Positions 16,905 through 25,298 of a DNA stretch of 64,000 nucleotides are shown here, in pieces. The stretch lies in NCBI GenBank assembly GCA_046160545.1, contig JBJXGS010000193.1, forward strand, positions 1 to 64,000, read 5' to 3'. The translations under genes and the position numbers were made by a program. The stretch is from JAEUOS01 sp046160545. Its GTDB lineage: Bacteria; Pseudomonadota; Gammaproteobacteria; Burkholderiales; JAEUOS01. Each line of letters begins with the position of its first letter. The stretch's first letter is position 1. The notes beneath the pieces were generated by a model, which worked only from the letters and a program-made list of their open reading frames with translations, was not told the origin of the DNA and did not search any database.

Positions 16905-16943
16905 CCCTTCCGAGGGGGTAGAATAGACCCCTTCGGAAGGGGT
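16903..16943. repeat. Tandem hairpin-forming repeats before ilvA
   Basis: Two similar inverted repeats 24 bp apart: ACCCCTTCCGAGGGGGT (16903-16919, 5-bp stem) and ACCCCTTCGGAAGGGGT (16927-16943, 7-bp stem with a 3-base loop). The AAGGGG of the second stem is also the best Shine-Dalgarno for the ilvA GTG at 16955, so folding would hide the ribosome site. The first covers the GTG of the divergent yqaA-like gene. Confidence 0.6.
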
Positions 16944-16954
16944 GAAAAACTACT

Positions 16955-18469
16955 GTGAAAACAATCGATTATCTCCAAAAAATACTCACCGCCCGCGTCT
17001 ATGACGTGGCGCGCGAGACGGCGCTGGAAAAAGCCGCCGGACTGTCGGCGCGCTTGAACAACACTTTGCTGCTCAAGCGCGAAGACGCGCAGAGCGTCTT
17101 CTCGTTCAAGTTGCGCGGCGCCTACAACAAGATGGCACAGTTGCCGAAGGAAGCGCTCGCGCGCGGGGTCATCTGTGCCTCAGCCGGCAATCACGCGCAG
17201 GGCGTGGCGCTTTCGGCCAAGCGCCTGGGCGCGCGCGCGGTCATCGTCATGCCGGTGACCACGCCGACGGTCAAGGTGCAGGCCGTGCGCGCACGCGGTG
17301 GCGAAGTCGTGCTCCATGGCGACAGCTTTGACGAGGCCTACGCCCACGCGCGTGAACTTGAAGCCGCACAGTCGCTGGTCTTCGTCCACCCGTTCGACGA
17401 CCCTGACGTCATCGCCGGGCAGGGCACGATCGGCATGGAGATCCTGCGCCAGCATCAGGGGCCAATTGCGGCGATCTTCGTCGCCATCGGTGGCGGCGGT
17501 CTGATCGCCGGCATCGCCTCGTACGTGAAACGGGTGCGCCCGGAAATCCGCATCATCGGTGTCGAACCCACCGATTCCGACGCCATGGCGCGCTCGATCG
17601 CCGCCGGCCGGCGCGTCAAGCTCGACCAGGTGGGCCTGTTCGCCGACGGCGTTGCCGTCAAACAGGTGGGCGAGGAGACCTTTCGCATCGCCCGCAATCT
17701 CGTCGACGACATCGTGCTGGTCGATACCGACCTCATGTGCGCTGCGATCAAGGACGTCTTCGAAGACACGCGCACCATCCTGGAGCCTGCGGGCGCACTT
17801 GCGATCGCCGGCGCCAAGGCATGGGTCGAGCGCGAGAAGGTCAAGGGCCTGACCCTGGTGGCGGTGGCCTGCGGCGCCAACATGAACTTCGACAGGCTGC
17901 GCTTTGTCGCCGAGCGCGCCGAGGTCGGCGAGCGCCGCGAGGCCATCCTCGCAGTGACCATCCCCGAAGCGCGCGGTTCGCTGCGCAGGTTTTGCGAACT
18001 GATCGGCAATCGCGCGGTTACCGAGTTCAATTACCGCATCGCTGACGCCAGGCAGGCGCACATCTTCGTGGGCATCGGCGTGCACGACCGCGCCGACATC
18101 GCGCGCCTGACCCGCACGCTGGTCAAGCACGGATTCGACACGCTGGACCTGACCGACGACGAGCTCGCCAAGTCACACTTGAGGCATCTGGTGGGTGGGC
18201 ACTCGCCGCTGGCCCGCGACGAACTCCTGTACCGCTTCGAGTTTCCCGAGAGACCGGGAGCCCTCATGAAGTTCCTGCTCAACATGCACCCGGGCTGGAA
18301 CATCAGCCTGTTCCACTATCGCAACCACGGCGCCGACGTCGGTCGCGTATTGATCGGCATGCAGGTTCCCGCAGACGAGAAACCGGCCTTAAAGCGTGTC
18401 CTGGAGACACTCGGCTATCGCTACTGGGACGAGACCGCCAACCCGGCGTATCGCCTGTTTCTCGCTTGA
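16955..18469 (+). CDS. ilvA: Biosynthetic threonine ammonia-lyase
   Basis: A 504-residue PLP enzyme converting threonine to 2-oxobutanoate for isoleucine synthesis. The PLP lysine is in FSFKLRGAYNKM near residue 52. The glycine loop is VAIGGGGLIAGIASY and the catalytic domain ends near 320. Two ACT-like regulatory domains follow (about 325-410 and 415-504), as expected for the isoleucine-inhibited biosynthetic form rather than the short catabolic TdcB. GTG start. The upstream hairpins suggest translational or attenuation control. Confidence 0.95.
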   Translation: MKTIDYLQKILTARVYDVARETALEKAAGLSARLNNTLLLKREDAQSVFSFKLRGAYNKMAQLPKEALARGVICASAGNHAQGVALSAKRLGARAVIVMPVTTPTVKVQAVRARGGEVVLHGDSFDEAYAHARELEAAQSLVFVHPFDDPDVIAGQGTIGMEILRQHQGPIAAIFVAIGGGGLIAGIASYVKRVRPEIRIIGVEPTDSDAMARSIAAGRRVKLDQVGLFADGVAVKQVGEETFRIARNLVDDIVLVDTDLMCAAIKDVFEDTRTILEPAGALAIAGAKAWVEREKVKGLTLVAVACGANMNFDRLRFVAERAEVGERREAILAVTIPEARGSLRRFCELIGNRAVTEFNYRIADARQAHIFVGIGVHDRADIARLTRTLVKHGFDTLDLTDDELAKSHLRHLVGGHSPLARDELLYRFEFPERPGALMKFLLNMHPGWNISLFHYRNHGADVGRVLIGMQVPADEKPALKRVLETLGYRYWDETANPAYRLFLA

Positions 18470-18491
18470 CGGGCAAGCCGCCCGGGCTTTT
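18470..18491 (+). terminator. Possible intrinsic terminator after ilvA
   Basis: CGGGC (18470-18474) pairs with GCCCG (18480-18484) around a 5-base loop, followed by GGCTTTTC. The stem begins inside the ilvA stop codon region. The T-run is short, so termination may be partial. Confidence 0.4.
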
Positions 18492-18577
18492 CGGCGTACA
18501 CGTGAAGCAGTTCACGCTCGATTGGCAATGCGCGATGCTAACTTCGTTAACTATTGTTTCGGCAACTGGTGGTGGCG

Positions 18578-19354
18578 ATGCAAAAGGCAATCAAGGCGTG
18601 GCTGGCAAGCGGATTCCTGCTGGCTTCGTTCAGTGCACAGGCACAGGCGATCTCGATCATCAATCCCAGTTTCGAGGACAACCTCGCGCCCAACGGCGGG
18701 TTTCCGGTCTTGAATCCGAACGGATGGAGCCGCTACGATCCGGCCGGCATCATTAACCAGGGCGCCAACGCGGTCGGCGTGCTCAACCCGACCGGTACGA
18801 CTTTCTACGTCGACCCGACCCCGCACGGCAACAATGTCGCGCTGGTTTATCTCGAGCAGCGCCGCGGCACCAACTTGACCGGTGATTCGGCAGGCTTTTT
18901 CCAGACCCTCACAGGCAACAGCCTCACACTCAACACCCGCTATACCCTGAACGTGGCGGTCGGCAACATTGCCTCCGGTATCGGCCTGGGAGCCTTTGCC
19001 CCGTTCGGCTTCGCCAACTTGTCCGGTTTCCCGGGCTACCGGGTCGAGCTTCTGGCCGGCGGGGAGGTCGTGGCTTCCGACAACAACTCGCTTGTCATCG
19101 GCGATGGACGCTTTGCAACATCGAGTGTAGTACTGGATGTACGCCAGAGCCACGACCTGGCGGGACAGACACTCGGCATTCGCTTGATCAATCTCAATCT
19201 TGCCACCGGCAACCCGTTCGAGCGAGCGCGTGAAGTCAATTTCGACAACGCCTCGCTGGTAGCTGCGCCGATCCCGGAGTTGCCTCCCAGCGCGCTGTAT
19301 CTGGCTGGCCTGGCGCTGATCGGGTCGATCGCCTTGCGACGCGGCAGGGGCTAG
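18578..19354 (+). CDS. PEP-CTERM-like sorting-signal surface protein
   Basis: A 258-residue exported protein: signal peptide (MQKAIKAWLASGFLL.. cleaved near AQA), then INPSFEDN, a start typical of DUF642/galactose-binding-like surface domains rich in Asn, Gly and Thr, and a C-terminal sorting signal. The tail has PELPPSALYLAGLALIG followed by basic IALRRGRG, which matches PEP-CTERM order (PEP-like, hydrophobic helix, Arg cluster) with PEL in place of PEP. Such proteins are processed by exosortase; no exosortase gene is in the window. The ATG at 18578 was preferred over a TTG at 18554. Confidence 0.65.
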   Translation: MQKAIKAWLASGFLLASFSAQAQAISIINPSFEDNLAPNGGFPVLNPNGWSRYDPAGIINQGANAVGVLNPTGTTFYVDPTPHGNNVALVYLEQRRGTNLTGDSAGFFQTLTGNSLTLNTRYTLNVAVGNIASGIGLGAFAPFGFANLSGFPGYRVELLAGGEVVASDNNSLVIGDGRFATSSVVLDVRQSHDLAGQTLGIRLINLNLATGNPFERAREVNFDNASLVAAPIPELPPSALYLAGLALIGSIALRRGRG

Positions 19355-19364
19355 TTCGCGTCGC

Positions 19365-21200
19365 CTACGGTTGCGCCGCTGCTGGCTTTCCGCCGCCGCC
19401 AGTAGCCTGAAATGCCGCTCGTGCAGTACCACGCAGGGCTTGCAGCCGTTCGCGACCGAGCCCAAGCAGAACGTCGCGCTCCTCCCGGGGATCCGAGAAC
19501 AGCTCAAATGCCTGTTCGCGCGTGGAGGCGCGGTCGTAGCGCATCTTGATTGCGGTCTCGCCGTCAAAATGGACGACGGCTACCTGTTGCGGCAGGTTCT
19601 GGGAAACATGTTCACTCAGACTCCCGGCAAGCGAGTGTTGCAATGGCCGTCCGTGCCAGGTGACCGGCGCAGGCAGGCCCAGGGCTGCCAGGACGGTCGG
19701 CGCCACATCGACCTGGCGCGCAAAGCGGGTAGCTCCCACGGTGGGTCGAGTCTCATGTATCCACAGCGGCACGTGCAACTCGGCCTGGTCAAGCGACACC
19801 ATGTGGCCGATCACCCCCGCGCGCTCGCCCAGCGACTCGCCATGATCGGAGGTGATGATCACGATCGCGTCCTCCAGGTAGCCGCCAAGCTTGAGCGAGT
19901 CCCACAGCATCGCGAGGGTCGCGTCCGCCTGCAGGACGCCGTTGTGATAGTTGTTGCGATAGCGTTCCGTGAACGACGCATCCTCGCCGCCGCGATAGTC
20001 CGGCCGAAAGCGCCGGTAGGACTCAGCCCGGCGCCCAAGCGCGTGGGTGGATACCATCCCGATCATGAGGAATACCGGCCTGCCCTGCCAGGGGCCGAGG
20101 CGTCGCAATCCTTCCGGCAGGACGGCATCGTCCAGTGCAAGTCGACTGCCCAGGTCCTTGCCATCGACGTAGAAGTCGGCCGGCTCGTAATACCGGCGCG
20201 TCTCCATGAAGTCCTGGTGATTGCTCGCCAGCACGTAGGCCGTCGAGTAGCCGATGTTCTTGAGGGTCTTGGGCAGGGAACAGAATTCCGGGTGCTGGAG
20301 CCGCGCCGGCCGCGACTGCAGCAGCGCCGCGAGCCCGCAGACCGTGCTTGTGCAAGCGGCCATGGCCAGGTCGGCCTGGACAAACCTTCCCTCGCGCACC
20401 ATGCGTGTCATGAAGGGCATGTTCTCCCGCGCGCCGGCTCCGCCGTAGGGCTGCGTCACGTCGGCACGCAAGGCATCGACATAGACCAGAATCACATTCG
20501 GGCGTCGCCGCGGCGTACTCGGCACCGCGCACGCCGCGCGGTCGAGTTGCCGTTCCTGAGGTTGCGGGCCGCGCGCGGCCGCTGTGCCGCGCACTGACAC
20601 GTTGTGCCAACTGGAGGCGAAGGGCTCGCGGCCATCAACTTGCCAAGCCAGCGGAATCACCATGGAAACGCCCGGATATACCGCGCCTGCACAGGCAAGC
20701 AGGCTCGCCAGCGGTACACCTGACCGCGAGCGCGGGCGCCGGGCGACGTACGCGCCGACCTGCGCCAGGCACCAGCCGGCCACCGCTCCGATGAAAAGCA
20801 GCAGGAGGGCCAGCCCCAAGGAGACCGAAGCCAGCATCGCTCGCGTCATCGGCAATGTATCGATGAGCACCGGCAGATCGGCCAAGTGGGCTGAGACCAG
20901 GTTACGTGTCGGGAACTCGCCCAGAAACACCAGGCAGAAAAATAGTGCGATGTAGGCGATGAGCAGTCCCGTCGCTGCGATGAAGCCGAGCGCGAAAAGG
21001 ACTGCCGTGCGTGCGCGCCGGCGCTCTGATCCCATACCGGCAAGTGCCGCAAATCCGCCCAGCGCGATCATCCCGGCCGCAAGCAGCGCTAAATGCGGTC
21101 CGATCGAGGACGCGGCGGCCTCGGAGAGCGAGTCGACGTGGCGCCCGACCGCAATCCCGGCCAGCAGCACCCCGAGTGCAACAAGCAGCGGGAAACCCAT
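19365..21200 (-). CDS. Membrane-anchored sulfatase-fold hydrolase/transferase
   Basis: A 611-residue protein with about five N-terminal transmembrane segments (within residues 1-200) and a periplasmic alkaline-phosphatase-superfamily domain (about 235-580). Metal-site motifs are NVILVYVDALRADVTQPYG and IITSDHGESLGERAGVIGHM. The nucleophile region reads MAACTSTVCGLAALL, with Thr/Ser where sulfatases have Cys/Ser-x-Pro-x-Arg, so it looks closer to EptA/LtaS-type phospho-transferases than to a true sulfatase. Substrate unknown. It converges on the PEP-CTERM-like gene, with 10 bp between stops, which may hint at an envelope-glycan role. Confidence 0.75.
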   Translation of the reverse strand: MGFPLLVALGVLLAGIAVGRHVDSLSEAAASSIGPHLALLAAGMIALGGFAALAGMGSERRRARTAVLFALGFIAATGLLIAYIALFFCLVFLGEFPTRNLVSAHLADLPVLIDTLPMTRAMLASVSLGLALLLLFIGAVAGWCLAQVGAYVARRPRSRSGVPLASLLACAGAVYPGVSMVIPLAWQVDGREPFASSWHNVSVRGTAAARGPQPQERQLDRAACAVPSTPRRRPNVILVYVDALRADVTQPYGGAGARENMPFMTRMVREGRFVQADLAMAACTSTVCGLAALLQSRPARLQHPEFCSLPKTLKNIGYSTAYVLASNHQDFMETRRYYEPADFYVDGKDLGSRLALDDAVLPEGLRRLGPWQGRPVFLMIGMVSTHALGRRAESYRRFRPDYRGGEDASFTERYRNNYHNGVLQADATLAMLWDSLKLGGYLEDAIVIITSDHGESLGERAGVIGHMVSLDQAELHVPLWIHETRPTVGATRFARQVDVAPTVLAALGLPAPVTWHGRPLQHSLAGSLSEHVSQNLPQQVAVVHFDGETAIKMRYDRASTREQAFELFSDPREERDVLLGLGRERLQALRGTARAAFQATGGGGKPAAAQP

Positions 21201-21223
21201 CGGTCGCCAGTTCAGCCGCGCGC

Positions 21224-21727
21224 CTACGCGCTTTTACGGATCGGAATCACCTTGCGCGGCGATGCCACGGCGGATGCAACCCTGAAACTAGGGCAACCGT
21301 AGAGTGCGATTTCGTCGCCTGTTACAGGGTAGCTTGCGCAACTCAGGGTCCTGAAGAAGGCGCTGCCGTGGATCGCGCAGGACGAATTTCCGGCTGCGTC
21401 GAAACGCAGGAACACACAGGCGCGGTCTATGCAACAGGCGCCGCAGTGAACACACTCGCCTTCGATTTTCTGTGCCTGGCGGGAGCGACCCAGGGCACGC
21501 TCGATGCGGCGCGCAACCACACGCTTCGCACGCATCGCCACGAGCATGCGCGCGCAGCGGCACAACGTGTCGCCAAAACGTCGCAGGTATCCGGCGTCGA
21601 GCGCGAGCAGCGCGCTGACCACAGGCGAGATCGGCAACAGCACCGCCATTGTCGCAAGTACCGCGTCCTCGGCGATGCGCGCGAACCAGTCGGGCCGGGA
21701 TTGCCTCCCAAATGCGACGCTACTCAT
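21224..21727 (-). CDS. YkgJ-type cysteine-cluster protein (Zn/Fe-chelating domain)
   Basis: A 167-residue protein. The C-terminal half contains the cysteine cluster ECVHCGACC, then RTLSCASYP and YGCPSF, typical of the YkgJ/UPF0153 metal-chelating family. The N-terminal half is hydrophobic (ATMAVLLPISPVVSALLAL), possibly one membrane segment, which is unusual for the family. The ATG at 21727 overlaps the end of ttcA by 8 bases, so the two are coupled. Function unknown; metal binding is inferred from the cysteines. Confidence 0.65.
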   Translation of the reverse strand: MSSVAFGRQSRPDWFARIAEDAVLATMAVLLPISPVVSALLALDAGYLRRFGDTLCRCARMLVAMRAKRVVARRIERALGRSRQAQKIEGECVHCGACCIDRACVFLRFDAAGNSSCAIHGSAFFRTLSCASYPVTGDEIALYGCPSFRVASAVASPRKVIPIRKSA

Positions 21728-22631
21728 TCGGCATTTCGAACGGGAAAACATGGGTGCCGGACTCCGGCGTCGCACAGGGCTCTTCGTCAAACGCCAGGTC
21801 GCCTGGCACCAGCGCGGAAAGCGCCTCGAAATCGAAACGCTCGCGATCCATCAGGTGCGAAGGGACGACCCTGGACATCGCGCCGGCGATCGACTCGATG
21901 CGCCCGGGATGACGCTTGCTCCATTCCGTCAGGAGCGCCTTGACCTCGCGGCGCTTGAGAGTTTCCTGCGAACCGCACAGGTCGCAGGGGATGATGGGAA
22001 AGGCCTTTTCCAGGGCATAGCGGGCGAGGTCGGCTTCGCACGCATAGGCGAGCGGGCGGATCACCACATGCGCGCCATCGTCGGACTTGAGCTTGGGCGG
22101 CATGCCCTTCAAAGTACCGTTGTAGAACATGTTGAGAAACAAGGTTTCGAGCATGTCGTCACGGTGGTGTCCCAGTGCGATGCGCGTCGCCCCGATCTCG
22201 GTGGCGACTCGATAGAGGATGCCGCGGCGCAGCCGCGAACACAGCGAGCAGGTGGTCCTGCCCTCCGGAATGACGCGCTTGACGATCGAATAGGTGTCCT
22301 CTTCCTCGATGCGGAAAGGCACGCCGCGACGCGCGAGGTAGTCGGGCAGCACATGTGCCGGAAAGCCCGGCTGTTTCTGGTCCAGGTTGACCGCGGTGAT
22401 GCGAAACGATACCGGCGCGCGCGCCCTGAGCAGGAGAAGGATTTCCAGGAGCGCGTAACTATCCTTGCCGCCGGACACGCAGACCATGAGGTGGTCGCCC
22501 TCGCCGATCATGTTGAAGTCGGCTATTGCCCGGCCGACCTGCGCTGTCAGGCGCTTCTCGAGCTTGGCGTTCTCGAAGCGTTCCTTGCGCTGGCGCGGAC
22601 TGAATGCGATGGGTCGGGCGACGGCGTGCAT
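21720..22631 (-). CDS. ttcA: tRNA 2-thiocytidine(32) synthetase TtcA
   Basis: A 303-residue PP-loop ATPase that thiolates cytidine 32 of tRNA and carries a 4Fe-4S cluster. The PP-loop is SGGKDSYALLEILLLL, the catalytic cysteine pair is CSLCSRLRRG and a later conserved stretch is ALGHHRDDMLETLFLNMFY. The ATG at 22631 lies 10 bp after the stop of the pteridine-reductase gene and gives the family length; the longer start at 22673 would overlap it. Confidence 0.93.
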   Translation of the reverse strand: MHAVARPIAFSPRQRKERFENAKLEKRLTAQVGRAIADFNMIGEGDHLMVCVSGGKDSYALLEILLLLRARAPVSFRITAVNLDQKQPGFPAHVLPDYLARRGVPFRIEEEDTYSIVKRVIPEGRTTCSLCSRLRRGILYRVATEIGATRIALGHHRDDMLETLFLNMFYNGTLKGMPPKLKSDDGAHVVIRPLAYACEADLARYALEKAFPIIPCDLCGSQETLKRREVKALLTEWSKRHPGRIESIAGAMSRVVPSHLMDRERFDFEALSALVPGDLAFDEEPCATPESGTHVFPFEMPNE

Positions 22632-22641
22632 GGATATGAGC

Positions 22642-23394
22642 CTAGAGGTAGAGGGACCGGCCACCGTCGACATTGACGATCTGGCCGGTCACGAAACTCG
22701 CGCCGGCGATGAGGAAATGGACGGTCTCGGCGATGGCTTCCGCTCCGCCTTCGCGTGCCAGCGGCGTGGACGCAAGAATGCGTGCCTGTTCCTGCGGCGC
22801 GATGCTGCTGCCAGGTGCATCAGGCCATGCGATCGGGCCGGGAGCGACGCCGTTGACCCGCACCTCGGGGGCCAGGTCGAGCGCGAGCGCACGCGTGAGC
22901 CCGGCCAGCCCGGCCTTGGCGGCGCAGTAGGCAACGTGGTCCCGCAGGGGCCGTTCGGTGTGGATGTCAATCAGATTCACGATTGCGCCGCGCCGGCGCC
23001 TGAGTTCGGAAGCGGCAGCGCGGCAGAGGAAAAGCGGTGCCTTGAGGTTGCTCGAAGCCAGGTCGTCCCACTGAATTTCGGTAAGGGTCTCAAGCGGTGT
23101 CGGATAAAAGCTCGACGCGTTGTTGACGAGAGCGTCGAGCCGGCCGAAATTTGCGATCGCCGCGTCGATGAGGCCGGGCAGCGCAGCGGTGTCGGAAAGA
23201 TCCTGTCGCACTACCGCCGCCGATCCGTCACGCGCCGCGTTGAGCAAGGTGGCCAGCGAACGGGCCTCTGCCAGGTGTTCGCGGCAATGGACAACGATGC
23301 TGGCGCCGTCTGCATGCAGACGGCGCGCGATCGCCGCTCCGACGCGTCGCGCGGCGCCGGTCACGAGAATGCATTTGCCGGCGAGCGCGGACAT
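22642..23394 (-). CDS. Pteridine reductase-like SDR (FolM/PTR1 type)
   Basis: A 250-residue SDR. The cofactor motif TGAARRVG has Arg residues in place of the classical glycine spacing, as in pteridine/dihydromonapterin reductases (PTR1, FolM), which prefer NADPH. Other motifs are LVNNASSFYPTPL, NLIDIHTERPL replacing the catalytic Ser region, YCAAKAGL for Tyr/Lys, and GVAPGPI. It probably reduces dihydrobiopterin- or dihydromonapterin-type pterins. It is co-directional with ttcA and divergent from the MidA-like gene. Confidence 0.85.
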   Translation of the reverse strand: MSALAGKCILVTGAARRVGAAIARRLHADGASIVVHCREHLAEARSLATLLNAARDGSAAVVRQDLSDTAALPGLIDAAIANFGRLDALVNNASSFYPTPLETLTEIQWDDLASSNLKAPLFLCRAAASELRRRRGAIVNLIDIHTERPLRDHVAYCAAKAGLAGLTRALALDLAPEVRVNGVAPGPIAWPDAPGSSIAPQEQARILASTPLAREGGAEAIAETVHFLIAGASFVTGQIVNVDGGRSLYL

Positions 23395-23463
23395 GTACGC
23401 AGAAGATTGGCGACAACGAAAGGCTGCCGATTTTACGTTAGTCTACCGAGCGCCCCCTGCACG

Positions 23464-24618
23464 ATGAACGACCTCCCCGACCCTGGCACGGACGCGCTGA
23501 TCCACAGCGCGCGCGTCACCGACCACATTCGTCGCGCGATCGCCAATGCCGGCGGCTGGATCTCGTTCGAACGCTACATGGACCTGGCACTCCATGCACC
23601 CGGGCTCGGCTACTACGCCGCCGGCGCCGCGAAGTTCGGGGCGGCGGGTGACTTCGTCACCGCACCGGAAATTTCGTCGCTGTTCGGCCAGACGCTGGCT
23701 GTGCAGGTCGGCGAGGTGCTGGCCGCCAGCGGTGCGGCCGTGCTCGAGTTCGGCGCCGGAAGTGGACGCCTCGCGGCCGACCTCCTATGCGCCTTGGGCC
23801 GGAGCTGCGGGGAGTACTTGATCCTCGAGACCTCGCCGGACCTGCGCGAGCGCCAGGCGCGCACCCTGTCGGCAGCTGGCCATGCCGGCCGCGTGCGCTG
23901 GCTGGATGTTCCGCCCACCCAATTTGCCGGCTGCCTCATCGCCAACGAAGTGCTCGATGCAATGCCGGTGCAAGTGGTCGCGCAGCGCGGCAGGCGTTGG
24001 GTCGAGCGAGGCGTGCGCGCTGATGGCAGGGCGGGCTTCGCCTGGGCCGACGGACCGGACGTTGAAGGGGTGGCGGCGATTCCGGACGCGGCCGATTTTC
24101 CCGGGGGCTACCAGACCGAGATCAACCGCAGAGCGCCGGCCTGGGTCGATGCCGTGGGACGCACCCTCACCCACGGTGCGGCGCTGGTCGTCGACTACGG
24201 CTTCGCCGCGGCTGAGTACTACCACCCACAGCGTTCCGGCGGCACCCTCATGTGTCACACACGCCACCGCGCGCACACCGATCCCTTCTTCATGCCGGGC
24301 CTGACCGACATCACCGCCCATCTGGACTTCAGCTCACTGGCCGGTGCGGCGCGTGGCGCCGGGCTCGAGGTGCTGGGCTATGCGACGCAGGCCAATTTCC
24401 TCATCAATTGCGGCATCACCGACCTCCTCGCACAGACCCCGGCCAGCGATGCGGTGACCTACCTGCCGCTGGCCAACCAGGCCAACCGCCTGCTCTCGCC
24501 GGCCGAAATGGGTGAGCTCTTCAAGGTGATCGCATTCGGGCGCGGAATCGAAGATGCTCTCACCGGCTTTACCCGGGGCGACCGCCGCCACACCTTGTCG
24601 CCATGCGCACCCGTCTGA
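23464..24618 (+). CDS. MidA/NDUFAF7-like SAM-dependent methyltransferase
   Basis: A 384-residue class I methyltransferase of the DUF185 family; eukaryotic NDUFAF7 methylates an arginine of complex I. Family signatures are GWISFERYMDLALHAPGLGYY, KFGAAGDFVTAPEISSLFG, VLEFGAGSGRLAADLL (SAM site), ANEVLDAMPVQ and VVDYGFAAAEYYHPQR. The bacterial target is not established. Only the ATG at 23464 gives the conserved N-terminus; the frame is open far upstream by chance. It overlaps the next gene by 16 bases. Confidence 0.88.
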   Translation: MNDLPDPGTDALIHSARVTDHIRRAIANAGGWISFERYMDLALHAPGLGYYAAGAAKFGAAGDFVTAPEISSLFGQTLAVQVGEVLAASGAAVLEFGAGSGRLAADLLCALGRSCGEYLILETSPDLRERQARTLSAAGHAGRVRWLDVPPTQFAGCLIANEVLDAMPVQVVAQRGRRWVERGVRADGRAGFAWADGPDVEGVAAIPDAADFPGGYQTEINRRAPAWVDAVGRTLTHGAALVVDYGFAAAEYYHPQRSGGTLMCHTRHRAHTDPFFMPGLTDITAHLDFSSLAGAARGAGLEVLGYATQANFLINCGITDLLAQTPASDAVTYLPLANQANRLLSPAEMGELFKVIAFGRGIEDALTGFTRGDRRHTLSPCAPV

Positions 24619-25298
24619 TCGCTGTAGTCATGGCCGCGATCGCCCCGGCTGCCTGGGCGGCCGAGCCTGCACCGTCGAAGGCAGGCACACAGGCGTCAGC
24701 CACCGACCTGGTCGCGGCCGCGCGCGCACGCTGGGAGCAAAGCCCGCACGGCGAGATGCTCCGGCGCATCATTCCGCCCAACCTCACGCCTGCGCAGCTC
24801 CCCGAGCCACGCTCGCGCGGCGCACGCCTCACCGTTGCCTACTGCGTGCAATGCCACAACCTCGCACCCCCGGCCATGCACGATGCCGACAAATGGCCTG
24901 GCATCGTCGAACGCATGCTGCCGCGCATGCAGGGGCGCGGCAACCGCGGCGAGCTCATGAACGAACTCATGGCCGGAGTGCGCGCGCCCAGCGACGAGGA
25001 AACCCAAGTCATCGTCGCCTACCTGCGCCGCCACGCGCAAAAGCGCGTCGAGGCCAACACCCTGCCCGAAGCCAACACCAGCCGCGCCTGGGTCAGCTTC
25101 ACGCATGCCTGCGCGCAATGCCACACCCTGCCCGACCCGCGGCGCCACACGCGCGAAGCCTGGCCGGGCGTGGTCGCGCGCATGGAGCGCAATATGGAGT
25201 GGATGAACCGCGTCGTCGGCTCGCAGCGGGATCCACGCGAACCCCGCTATGACAGCGCCGAGATCGTCGCCTACCTGAGGCGGCACGCCAGACCATGA
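24603..25298 (+). CDS. Dihaem c-type cytochrome
   Basis: A 231-residue periplasmic protein with a signal peptide (MRTRLIAVVMAAIAPAAWA) and two haem c sites, CVQCH near residue 80 and CAQCH near residue 172, each in a similar domain with a W-P-G-I/V-V-x-R-M motif and a Y-L-R-R-H-A helix. The two halves look like an internal duplication of a monohaem domain. It probably carries electrons; the partner is unknown. Start overlaps the methyltransferase and stop overlaps phoD (ATGA). Confidence 0.8.
   Translation: MRTRLIAVVMAAIAPAAWAAEPAPSKAGTQASATDLVAAARARWEQSPHGEMLRRIIPPNLTPAQLPEPRSRGARLTVAYCVQCHNLAPPAMHDADKWPGIVERMLPRMQGRGNRGELMNELMAGVRAPSDEETQVIVAYLRRHAQKRVEANTLPEANTSRAWVSFTHACAQCHTLPDPRRHTREAWPGVVARMERNMEWMNRVVGSQRDPREPRYDSAEIVAYLRRHARP

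Noticed and set aside
19365..21200. Annotation as a classical sulfatase
   Set aside because: The Cys/Ser-x-Pro-x-Arg formylglycine motif is absent; the nucleophile region has Thr/Ser, so only the fold is claimed.
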